Origin: CAZHBD01 sp964530555
GTDB lineage: Bacteria; Patescibacteriota; Saccharimonadia; Saccharimonadales; AWTP1-31
Assembly: GCA_964530555.1 (NCBI GenBank)
Contig: CAZHBD010000012.1
Coordinates: 1-18,514, forward strand
Direction: 5' to 3'
Length of the DNA: 18,514 nucleotides
Shown: piece after piece, positions 9,401 to 16,187 of the stretch
Position numbering within the stretch: position 1 is the stretch's first letter
How the letters are laid out: every line of letters begins with the position of its first letter
Position numbers and translations under genes: made by a program
Notes under the pieces: generated by a model
The model's input: only the letters and a program-made list of their open reading frames with translations
What the model was told of the DNA's origin: nothing
The model's database searches: none

Positions 9401-12400
9401 GTATCAGTTTGTGATGCAACTTCGCAGGTCCGAATGGCTAGCCTAGGAGGATTAGTTGGTGTTGGGGTGGGCGTACTGATCGACGGTTCACAAACCAGCG
9501 CAAAAATAACGGCTTGTTCTCAGACTGCTAGTAACTGGGGCGTATATGGTGGTTTTATGGGCGGTATGGGCGGTATCATGGCTTTTTCAAGGGTGACAGA
9601 CAGTAATGCCAGCGGGGATATTATGGCTATCAACAATCGCGACTCAGGGCAGTATGCACCAGGTATCTTTATTGGCTCAACAGGTGGCGTTGCCGGTCTC
9701 ATGTTTAACGCTGCTGATGATGCCGATGGACGATATGCTATTGATGGCGTACATACAACAGGTAATACTCAGATATCAGGTTCAAGAGGCTTGGTGGCTG
9801 CTTCAGGTGGGTTGACGGGCATCTATCTTGGCTCTGGCACATTCCGAGACAGCTACACCACCGGGAGAATTATTCAGGCACAGCCTGATGAAAACCTGAT
9901 GGGAGCAATGTTTTCGGGTGGCATTTCTGGTGTTACAATGGCGTTTGATGCTCCATTTGCCATCGGCTCGGTCTTTAGCTATCTAGCAGGTAATGGGTTC
10001 CCGGCACCGACTCATGGTTTGGACCTCAAGAACGTTCATGCCACCGGTGATGTGATTGCACAAAAAAGTAAAGGTGGCAGCTTTTCAGTATCGGGTGGCT
10101 TGCTGGGGCTAATGGTGGGCGAGGGAACGGTCACGGACTCCTATGCGTCGGGTGCAGTGTCGAATAATTTACCGAGGGAAGTGCGACTCAAGGTTTCAAA
10201 CGTAGGGTCAGGTGGATCGCTCTTCGAAGTTGTGCCTGAAATTCTTGGAGGAGGCGAGGGGCGCTTTGGAGCTGCGGTTTCTGGGGGCATGATCGGTGCT
10301 GCGTATGGCATTGACAGTGTTGGTTGGATATCAACCATAGCATCAGGCGTTACGACACAGGGGCAAGATCAGGCGTTCTTTACTAATAAGGGCCTTGAGA
10401 TTAATGATTCATACAGTTCGGGGAGTGTGAAGGGTAATATCGCCGGTGGACTCATCGGTGCTGCCGAGTTTAAGGTGAAGGTAAACAAAACCTACAGCAC
10501 CGGTGGCGTACAAGGGGATATCGCCGGTGGACTCATCGGTGAGTCGGGCTTTTTGAGCTTTTTCCCTCAGGGTGGTGCAATCTACGGCACAATCGGATTG
10601 ATCAAGGGTTACAACACCAACCCGGAGTACTATAACAGCTTGATTAAGTTGATAGACAACGGAATTCAGTCACTTGGGACGATCGAAATAATGAATACTT
10701 ATACAAGGGGCAAGGTGACCGGTACGCCTGGTCTACTAAGAGCAGAGATACCGGAAGGCGAGGATATAGGTTACATCGATGTCATTGATAAGCTACCCGT
10801 TACAGTAGGCGGTATCATCGGCCTCAATATGGGTCCAGGCATGAAGCTTAAAGACTCATACGCAAGCGGTGATATCTTGGTTGAGACCAAAGACCCATCA
10901 TACTCGAAGCCACAAGCTGGGCTGCCCAGTATTACTAATATTCCAAACTTTGCTGGTGGGATTGTCGGCCTGAATATTGTCATGCCTCAGATTAGTGCTG
11001 ACAGTGAAAAGCAAATGTTACTGGAAGGTAACGGTGTCAGTGGCTATGTGCCTGATCTGAGTCGTGCAAGTTTCACAGGTAACGAATTTACTAACTTATT
11101 CTCTGCGTCAAGGATGACTATAAATAGTCAAACCATAACGGGAGGCATTTTTGGATGGTACTTTTCGCCCGTGAAGGCGGTTTCGGCGTTTTATGGTGGA
11201 CAGGCGCCAGTTGAAATCAGTCAGCCCGACAAAATTGGCAAAGTCAGCAATGTTTACTTGGATAAGACAAACATTAAGGTTACTGATTGTAGCAACGCGA
11301 CAAAAATAACCGATGTCGGTAAAGATATACTGTCTAACGCATATATCCCTGGGCCAAATGACCAGAATAGTGTGCCTGCCTGGAATATCCCCGAAGGCTA
11401 TAACCAAGTGATTGACTCGGTTGTTGGTGTGCCCGCTTGCCAATATGTAAACGATAACAATTCTCAGCCCTTGTATTTCATTAACAACAAATCCAATGCC
11501 CCACTTGATCAGTGGAACTTCTCTAGTGTCTGGAAGGTGCAAAAAAACGATTACCCTAAATTCGTAGCTGCCGCCGAAACAACAACACCGTCAGGCCCAG
11601 GAACGGGTACGACCACCCCACCAACCTCACCGCCGATTCCTAGCAAAACAGCAACACCAGCCAACAGCCCAATAACAAAAACGTTAAATGAACTAGCTCG
11701 TCGCAAACCAGGAGCAGATTTGGCCAAGGGTGACTACACGTGGTGGCAAGTAATGCTCCGTACGATACCGCCGCTGCTTGCGCTGAGCATCCCGTATCTG
11801 CTGATCGCCATCATTCTGGCTTTGGCAGCACGGTATGCCAAGCAGGCGCTTGATCAATATCGCGAGCTACGCAAATACCACAATGCCATCCTACGACTAC
11901 TGGCAACCAAAGAGGCTATCAATGATTTCTTGGCAGTAACAACGCACTATTTGAACACTCCGGTGGCGATCATGCGCGGTGCTGTTGAGCTTCTGCAATC
12001 CATGAAGAAGGTCCCGGCTAGCGTAGCCAATAATTTGTCTGCCAAGATAACAGCGTTTGCAGAAGAAGCATCGAAGCTAATCACCGCTAACGAAGTCTCG
12101 AGTGCTGAATCAGCCAACTCAGTAAAGCCAATTCAGTACAAAGCTGCCAATCCGTTTTTTCAAAAAGAGGTCTGGCTACCGTCTATGATCGCTCTGAGCT
12201 TGTTGATGGTTGCTAATGTGCTATTCCTCTACGCGGGAGTGTTTACTCGATCCTGGGTACGAATCGCGATAGAGTTTGGTTGTATGCTTCTGGCAATTGG
12301 ACTGTTGGCTTTCTCTTACCGCTATCGTGATTCAATCGAACAGAGCAAACGAGTGGCTAAACAGCAGTTGGACGAAGAGACAGTGTTCTATAAAAAACGG

Positions 12401-13087
12401 CAAGACTTTATTGGTCATGCCGCTATAGTAACGCACGATAGCCATCTGGCACTTGAGTTAGCGAGCAATAATCTGCGGGATCTTACTGATGCCAGGCTGT
12501 TCTTTAATGGTTTGCAGATGCTCGGCGGTATTGCTAAGAGCTTGGGTAATCTCAAGACATTCTCCGTAGTCGAAGATAACCCGCCACTCTTGGATATTTC
12601 TGCCCTTGCCCGTAAGGCAGTAGTCGAGGCTCGCGAGCAAGCAAGAGTCAAGAACATAACCATTACATCAAACGTGGCCGAGCATATGGTGGTGCGTTTT
12701 GAGCCGGATGAGATGCGTCAACTGGTTGGCTCATTGCTCGATAATGCCATAAAATTCGGTAAAAAAAATGGCCATATTGCACTTAATGTTGAGCGCAGTT
12801 TTAGTAAGGTAAGAATTCAGGTACATGACAACGGAGAGGGCATCTCGCGTGAAAAGTTACCGAGCTTGCTCAAGCCATTTGTACGTGGCACCGATTCGAT
12901 GCAGTACAACAGAGAAGGTCTAGGACTGAGCTTATATACCGATAAAATCTTAGTAGATAAGCTCGGTGGCACCATAAGCGTCACAAGTCATCTCAACAAA
13001 GGGACGGTTGTGACGATTGAGCTACCAGCTCATCACGACGCCAAGGCGATTATCCCGATGCTCATTACGGTTCCAAAGCCGGTCTAG
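6491..13087 (+). CDS. Giant GLUG-repeat/FN3 surface sensor fused to histidine-kinase-like module
   Basis: 2198 residues. A basic start and hydrophobic segment (about 17-40) end in a signal-peptidase-like ATAKA/F site (47/48). The outside part has GLUG module A (about 50-440; GGLVG loops, SYATG turns), two FN3 domains (about 446-542 and 548-635), then a much longer GLUG module B (about 640-1690). Both modules open with a C..LQ...NDIDC element. A Pro/Thr/Ser linker (about 1696-1727) leads to TM1 (about 1760-1782), a helical segment with H1819 in THYLNTPVA (HisKA-like), a TM hairpin (about 1897-1917 and 1924-1943), a second helical region with H1976, H1982 and H1985, and a HATPase_c domain with N-box N2085, DNGEGIS (2113-2119) and GLGLSLY (2143-2149). 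It is probably a membrane sensor for a surface or host ligand that signals by phosphorylation. No response regulator is encoded nearby. The domain boundaries are approximate; kinase activity is uncertain. Confidence 0.85.
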   Translation: MKKRSMEHLLKKPTKKIRILGAAVLAVFAVIFAFYYISVVAPATAKAFSGAGAGTDGDPYRIASCAQLQEMQLDNDAVYVLVNDIDCNDTINWNSGKGFLPILDFKGRLDGRNYAIRGLYVNRTSSGSPTDAKSGFAVGLFRTVRTATIANLWLRNGPSTEGKVAIKGTNNVGSLAGELRFGSVVSNVHSELSVAATGGTMTDKNGAVGGLAGLNRGIIRLSSSTGDVTLLNNSALANKGFKLGGLVGNDDGPMTGDSEDHLSQGVSDSYATGKVTADEADQAFQDLRCGGLVGEQSSLKYITASYAEGTVHCQSPVAASGGLVGLIDGAQSHAPLITSSFTRSKVETANDGGKYGGFYGRNDAVETANNQAVDLGSVYFDVQRTGQENCGPDIDALPCTAINISGSEPDYFTTISNAPFSQWDETIWDLQEGALPVHQVQAVRPDPVANFQVTRDGDDFVFTWDQPLEDNGRNMAINGYTIEKTDLGNGATVTLEGTPDTNTTYRWSGLEIPNSYKFRIRAEVPNGISGLFSDDLEFATGMPSTSPEKDKVESVVHSTIVSWLPVDGATSYDLQYRETGSDAWFDTGGATSALARAVIGLEANTSYDYRVKAINKAGSGPWSEPFAAVTNTATQRAIATCQELQDLVSLEDDYYLANDIDCSAIANFTPIPVFMGTFDGRGHTIRNLTIQVDADSPSQVSGVGLFGSTVNAAIRNLTIEHSSVITNYSLGDSIDEDQNGLPDLNGLTIEPVVLPDGTVGSVASLQQEAVQTALSAGQSAQDLGTQLYITAPQLTNNAPKVSTGTVVGTSFGTSKYQNIAVNDAVVTGAITGGVFGIILPTPQLLSNKFSDAMFSEPMVFDNLSYNGLVFGNVSGGLIGLATSNTGSIFGMPGSLTIQNSRVDATVQANVGGGAVGIALSLSAASTYPVASTWTASDGLFGIGSSEMINAIERTVSTQDVIIKNTVTTGEVSVCDATSQVRMASLGGLVGVGVGVLIDGSQTSAKITACSQTASNWGVYGGFMGGMGGIMAFSRVTDSNASGDIMAINNRDSGQYAPGIFIGSTGGVAGLMFNAADDADGRYAIDGVHTTGNTQISGSRGLVAASGGLTGIYLGSGTFRDSYTTGRIIQAQPDENLMGAMFSGGISGVTMAFDAPFAIGSVFSYLAGNGFPAPTHGLDLKNVHATGDVIAQKSKGGSFSVSGGLLGLMVGEGTVTDSYASGAVSNNLPREVRLKVSNVGSGGSLFEVVPEILGGGEGRFGAAVSGGMIGAAYGIDSVGWISTIASGVTTQGQDQAFFTNKGLEINDSYSSGSVKGNIAGGLIGAAEFKVKVNKTYSTGGVQGDIAGGLIGESGFLSFFPQGGAIYGTIGLIKGYNTNPEYYNSLIKLIDNGIQSLGTIEIMNTYTRGKVTGTPGLLRAEIPEGEDIGYIDVIDKLPVTVGGIIGLNMGPGMKLKDSYASGDILVETKDPSYSKPQAGLPSITNIPNFAGGIVGLNIVMPQISADSEKQMLLEGNGVSGYVPDLSRASFTGNEFTNLFSASRMTINSQTITGGIFGWYFSPVKAVSAFYGGQAPVEISQPDKIGKVSNVYLDKTNIKVTDCSNATKITDVGKDILSNAYIPGPNDQNSVPAWNIPEGYNQVIDSVVGVPACQYVNDNNSQPLYFINNKSNAPLDQWNFSSVWKVQKNDYPKFVAAAETTTPSGPGTGTTTPPTSPPIPSKTATPANSPITKTLNELARRKPGADLAKGDYTWWQVMLRTIPPLLALSIPYLLIAIILALAARYAKQALDQYRELRKYHNAILRLLATKEAINDFLAVTTHYLNTPVAIMRGAVELLQSMKKVPASVANNLSAKITAFAEEASKLITANEVSSAESANSVKPIQYKAANPFFQKEVWLPSMIALSLLMVANVLFLYAGVFTRSWVRIAIEFGCMLLAIGLLAFSYRYRDSIEQSKRVAKQQLDEETVFYKKRQDFIGHAAIVTHDSHLALELASNNLRDLTDARLFFNGLQMLGGIAKSLGNLKTFSVVEDNPPLLDISALARKAVVEAREQARVKNITITSNVAEHMVVRFEPDEMRQLVGSLLDNAIKFGKKNGHIALNVERSFSKVRIQVHDNGEGISREKLPSLLKPFVRGTDSMQYNREGLGLSLYTDKILVDKLGGTISVTSHLNKGTVVTIELPAHHDAKAIIPMLITVPKPV
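8541..8646 (+). repeat. 19-base direct repeat inside GLUG module B
   Basis: CGATCCGTAACCTGACCAT occurs at 8541-8559 and again, identically, at 8628-8646, an offset of 87 bases (29 codons). Both copies encode the strand I-R-N-L-T-I of successive beta-helix-like turns. Confidence 0.9.
10437..10541 (+). repeat. 24-base direct repeat inside GLUG module B
   Basis: An identical 24-base stretch lies at 10437-10460 and 10518-10541, offset by 81 bases (27 codons, one GLUG unit). It encodes the I-A-G-G-L-I-G loop. Because the offset is in frame, recombination or slippage would delete or add one repeat without a frameshift. Confidence 0.9.
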
Positions 13088-13114
13088 AGGCCAGTGCCAC
13101 CATGCAGATAAGTC

Positions 13115-13123
13115 TGTGGATAA
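13115..13123 (-). other. Isolated consensus DnaA box
   Basis: TGTGGATAA is the exact complement of the consensus DnaA box TTATCCACA. It lies in the 105-base gap between the GLUG-kinase and GH16 genes, just before a short hairpin GCTCT-TGC-AGAGC (13124-13136). No cluster of further boxes or AT-rich unwinding region was seen, so it may be a regulatory site or chance. Confidence 0.4.
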
Positions 13124-13161
13124 GCTCTTGCAGAGCATAAGCATAAGTGGTACGCTCTCTC

Positions 13162-13167
13162 TATAAC
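13162..13167 (+). promoter_or_regulatory. Possible -10 box of the GH16 gene
   Basis: TATAAC lies 25 bases before the ATG, leaving room for the ribosome site AAGGG (13181-13185, seven bases from the ATG). No -35 box at a normal distance; the nearest candidate, TTGCAG at 13128, is 28 bases away. Confidence 0.35.
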
Positions 13168-13192
13168 ACTAAAATAAACAAAGGGTATATCA

Positions 13193-15292
13193 ATGCCAGC
13201 AAAAAAAACTCCTGTAAGGAGAGCAGCTGCGAAAAAGCGTCCCGTAACGCGAGCACGCGTGGTTTCTTCTAGCAAGCTAAAATCCAGTCCATTATCTTGG
13301 TTTAATAAAAAACGCGCTCTAGTACTTCTCTTAGTTGTTGTTGGTATTGGTATTGTGCTGCGAATTACAAACGCAGCATCCAATCCCCCGGTTGTAGGCA
13401 ACAATAACTCACCAACTGGTTACGGCAAGCTAGCTTTTGGCGACGAATTCAACGGAAGCTCGGTTGATTCATCCAAATGGAATAATCCAAAAAGTAACTT
13501 CGGTACAGGTAACCTGGAAGACCAGTGTTTTCTACCAGAGAATGCTCAAGTTGGCGGTGGTAATCTCCAGCTGATTGCTCGACGCGTTACGCCAAGTCAG
13601 GCTTGTGGAAAGAATCCACAGGGTAATGGGAACTACTACTTTAACTCAGCCATGCTGAGCACGCGGTCGAATGAAGGCTCCCTGAAGTTCGAGTTTAAAT
13701 ATGGATACACAGAGGCTCGTATTAAGATGCCGCAAGGCAACCCATTCTGGATGGGCTTCTGGTTGGTTGGCGGTACTGGTGCGGGAGGCTGGCCAGACTA
13801 CGGGGAGATGGATATTACCGAATTGGTCAGTGCTCAGCAAGATGTATCGACCGGAACATTTCACTATACTGTGAACGGATCGCACAAACAGACAAGCCCA
13901 AATACCTACAATTTCTTGACAAAAGACTATAAGGCCGGTGCGCAGAACAAAATGAACGGTGCTATGAGTGATGATTACCATCGTTATGGCATTCTCTGGG
14001 AATCTACGCGCATCACCTGGTACATCGACGGCATACCGTATCGTAGCTTTGACAAGGATGGTAATGTCTACGATATTACCGAGAATGGGACAAAGATGGT
14101 ATTCAACAAGAAGTTAGACGCTCCTTCGTACAACGATCCATTCAATAAAAATCATACCATTTTGCTCACTAACTCTGTCGGTGGAAACTTCCCTCGTCGC
14201 CAGGGCTATACTGGCCAAGAAACAAGTTCTGGTTACGATAACGGAAACCTAAATGTTCTGAAGAATGTTGGTGATACGGCTACGACTCTAGTCGATTACG
14301 TGCGTGTCTACCAGTACGATGGTTCGAGCAATAACCTTCCTACACCAACCAATACCGCTCCAACAGTAAGCCTTACCAGTCCCACCAGTGGTCAGACCTT
14401 TAGTACAACTGACACTGTCACGCTGTCAGCCAATGCGTCAGATGCAGACGGTATCAAGGGGGTAGACTTCTATGACGGCTCGAACAAAGTTGGCTCAACT
14501 GCTACTGTTGCACCCTACACCACCACTATCAGTGGTTTGAGTGCGGGCACTCACACGTTTACAGCTAAAGCTAGCGACAACAACGCATCATCATTGACGA
14601 CAACAAGCAGTGCGGTTTCGGTAACTGTTAACGCACCGAGCACACCACCCGTTACCTCGTCATCTACCTTGGCAACACCTAAAAATATTAGCGCCACCCC
14701 TGGCGACGGCGTTGCCTATATTAACTGGGATGATGTGCCGAATGCTAACAACTACACAGTTCGTTGGGGCACGGCAAGTGATTGGAGTAATGCGACCTAC
14801 TCTAACTCTGGCACAGGCGGTGACGCTAATAATCCAACCACAAGCCAGTACACTATAGGTGGTTTGGAGAATGGCAAAACTTTCTATGTCTCACTTAAGG
14901 CCAAAGATTCCACTGGCAAGTACACTGCAAGTGCTTATAGCACGGCTACTGTTACTGTAACACCAAAGGCTACCAGTGTGCCGATTCCTGCTGCGCCAAC
15001 TGGCCTGACCATCAAGCCTCGATTTGACTGGTACGCACTGTTCAGCAATCCATGTAAGTTGGATGTTGCCTGGAATGCTTCAACCAGTGCTGGTGTCATC
15101 GGTTACGATGTCTCGCTCAACGACAAAGCCCCGGTTCGTTACTCGAACACCAAGTTCACCATGGACTTTACCTCAGGTTGGGTCTATAAGGTAAGTGTTA
15201 AGTCAGTTAACAGTGACAACAAGGCCTCGGCTTCCGCTGCGACAGCCAGCTATACGCCGACCTGCAACACCTGGTCAGGCAGAGTTAAATAA
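13193..15292 (+). CDS. Membrane-anchored GH16 glycoside hydrolase with Ig/FN3 modules
   Basis: 699 residues. Residues 1-41 carry 14 Lys/Arg and no acidic residue, then one membrane segment (about 42-58), so the enzyme should face outside. The GH16 jelly-roll domain spans about 78-380: it opens with FGDEFNG, has the catalytic signature EMDITE (E205 nucleophile, D207, E210 acid/base by family analogy), and closes with VDYVRVYQY. GH16 enzymes cut beta-1,3/1,4-glucans, agars, carrageenans and related polymers; the substrate cannot be fixed here. Next come a bacterial Ig-like domain (about 388-482), an FN3 domain (about 495-592) and a second FN3-like domain (about 600-695) whose two Cys (NPCKL and PTCNTW) could form a disulfide. 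These modules probably act as spacers or carbohydrate-contact surfaces. The ATG has AAGGG seven bases upstream, and a strong hairpin terminator follows. Confidence 0.92.
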   Translation: MPAKKTPVRRAAAKKRPVTRARVVSSSKLKSSPLSWFNKKRALVLLLVVVGIGIVLRITNAASNPPVVGNNNSPTGYGKLAFGDEFNGSSVDSSKWNNPKSNFGTGNLEDQCFLPENAQVGGGNLQLIARRVTPSQACGKNPQGNGNYYFNSAMLSTRSNEGSLKFEFKYGYTEARIKMPQGNPFWMGFWLVGGTGAGGWPDYGEMDITELVSAQQDVSTGTFHYTVNGSHKQTSPNTYNFLTKDYKAGAQNKMNGAMSDDYHRYGILWESTRITWYIDGIPYRSFDKDGNVYDITENGTKMVFNKKLDAPSYNDPFNKNHTILLTNSVGGNFPRRQGYTGQETSSGYDNGNLNVLKNVGDTATTLVDYVRVYQYDGSSNNLPTPTNTAPTVSLTSPTSGQTFSTTDTVTLSANASDADGIKGVDFYDGSNKVGSTATVAPYTTTISGLSAGTHTFTAKASDNNASSLTTTSSAVSVTVNAPSTPPVTSSSTLATPKNISATPGDGVAYINWDDVPNANNYTVRWGTASDWSNATYSNSGTGGDANNPTTSQYTIGGLENGKTFYVSLKAKDSTGKYTASAYSTATVTVTPKATSVPIPAAPTGLTIKPRFDWYALFSNPCKLDVAWNASTSAGVIGYDVSLNDKAPVRYSNTKFTMDFTSGWVYKVSVKSVNSDNKASASAATASYTPTCNTWSGRVK

Positions 15293-15309
15293 TCCCTCCT
15301 ACCAGGCAC

Positions 15310-15338
15310 AATAACACCCGTTTCGAGCGGGTGTTATT
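15310..15338 (+). terminator. Intrinsic terminator after the GH16 gene
   Basis: A perfect 11-base-pair stem, AATAACACCCG (15310-15320) with CGGGTGTTATT (15328-15338), encloses a seven-base loop and is followed by a short T-rich run (GATTTTAC). It lies 18 bases after the GH16 stop and isolates that gene from the downstream promoter. Confidence 0.85.
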
Positions 15339-15379
15339 GATTTTACTAAGCATAAACACTCGCCAAACAGGGGAAAGTC

Positions 15380-15388
15380 TGCTATAAA
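15380..15388 (+). promoter_or_regulatory. Extended -10 promoter of the guanylate-kinase-like gene
   Basis: TGCTATAAA fits an extended -10 element. Six bases separate it from the ATG at 15395, so transcription would begin at or next to the start codon. No recognisable -35 box. Confidence 0.6.
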
Positions 15389-15394
15389 TGCTCT

Positions 15395-16111
15395 ATGGGC
15401 GAACTGAACCATCTGTCTGATTTCCAAAAGATTCTCTCCAACTATCATATTTCTGACGCCGGCAAGACGCTGTTACATAAGGTCACATTTGTTCCTCTGG
15501 TTGGTATAGCTTCGAGTGGGCGCAATACGATTATTCGCGAGTTAGTTAAAACCGGCCGTTATCATTACATTGTATCGGACACCACTCGCCCAAAACGCAT
15601 AAACGACGGGGTAATGGAACAGGACGGGGTAGAGTACTGGTTCCGAACCGAGGACGATGTACTGGCTGACCTGCAGGCCGGCAAGTTTCTAGAAGCAGCT
15701 ATTATCCATAATCAGCAGGTCTCAGGCATTAGCCTTCGCGAGCTACAGCGGGCGGCCGAAGCGCACCAGACTGCCACTTCGGACATGGAGGTGCAAGGCG
15801 TAGACAACATTATGCAAACTGGCGCACCTATAGTACCGATTTTTATATTGCCGCCAAGCTATGACGAGTGGCAACGGCGGCTAACTGCTCGGGGACATAT
15901 GAGTGAGCAAGAGCTGCAGAACCGGAAAAATAGCGCCCGGGCTGAGCTTGCTTTTGCCCTGGAGCACGACTATTACCACTTTGTGGTCAACGATGATCTT
16001 TCCAAAACGGTGTATGTGGTAGACAAGATTGCTTCTGGGCACGAGAGTGCGCGTCACGCCGCAGAAGCCAAGCAGGTGGCAGGTGAAATCCTGACAAAAC
16101 TCGTGCAGTAA
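15395..16111 (+). CDS. Guanylate-kinase-fold protein with altered P-loop
   Basis: 238 residues. The order of motifs is that of GMP kinase: nucleotide loop (37-45), GMP-binding region SDTTRPKR followed by GVEYWF, a MEVQGVDNI strand matching the usual LDIDVQG, and a lid/C-terminal part with LPPSYDEWQRRLTARG and an NDDLSKTV end. GMP kinase converts GMP to GDP with ATP. Here the Walker A loop reads GIASSGRNT, not GPSGAGKST: the catalytic Lys is Arg43 and the next Ser is Asn44. The residue aligned with the usual Tyr near the GMP site is also changed (QQVSGIS). It has an extra N-terminus of about 30 residues with no known domain. It could be a weak or specialised kinase, or a non-catalytic binder. 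The start has no ribosome site at the normal distance but sits next to an extended -10 box. Confidence 0.75.
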   Translation: MGELNHLSDFQKILSNYHISDAGKTLLHKVTFVPLVGIASSGRNTIIRELVKTGRYHYIVSDTTRPKRINDGVMEQDGVEYWFRTEDDVLADLQAGKFLEAAIIHNQQVSGISLRELQRAAEAHQTATSDMEVQGVDNIMQTGAPIVPIFILPPSYDEWQRRLTARGHMSEQELQNRKNSARAELAFALEHDYYHFVVNDDLSKTVYVVDKIASGHESARHAAEAKQVAGEILTKLVQ

Positions 16112-16129
16112 CAGGAGTTTTGTAAAAGT

Positions 16130-16158
16130 TTGCACTGACGTTCCAAAGAGCGTATGTT
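16130..16158 (+). promoter_or_regulatory. Sigma-70-like promoter before the leader ORF
   Basis: TTGCAC (16130-16135), a 17-base spacer and TATGTT (16153-16158). Expected start of transcription is about 16165. The -10 box forms the left arm of the adjacent palindrome. Confidence 0.5.
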
Positions 16159-16170
16159 TAGATAAACATA
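16153..16170. promoter_or_regulatory. Operator-like palindrome TATGTTTA-GA-TAAACATA
   Basis: Perfect eight-base arms around a two-base centre cover the -10 box and the likely transcription start. This is the classic geometry of a repressor site bound by a helix-turn-helix dimer; the regulator is unknown. Confidence 0.6.
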
Positions 16171-16187
16171 GGCACGAAGGAGCACCT

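Noticed and set aside
6491..13087. CRISPR-like or transposon-like repeats in the repetitive giant gene
   Set aside because: The repeats are in-frame protein repeats without regular spacers, terminal inverted repeats or a transposase.
13115..13123. Replication origin at the DnaA box
   Set aside because: There is only one box and no AT-rich unwinding element, dnaA or dnaN nearby.
13124..13136. GCTCT-TGC-AGAGC as a terminator for the GLUG-kinase gene
   Set aside because: The five-base stem has a three-base loop and no T-tract on either strand.
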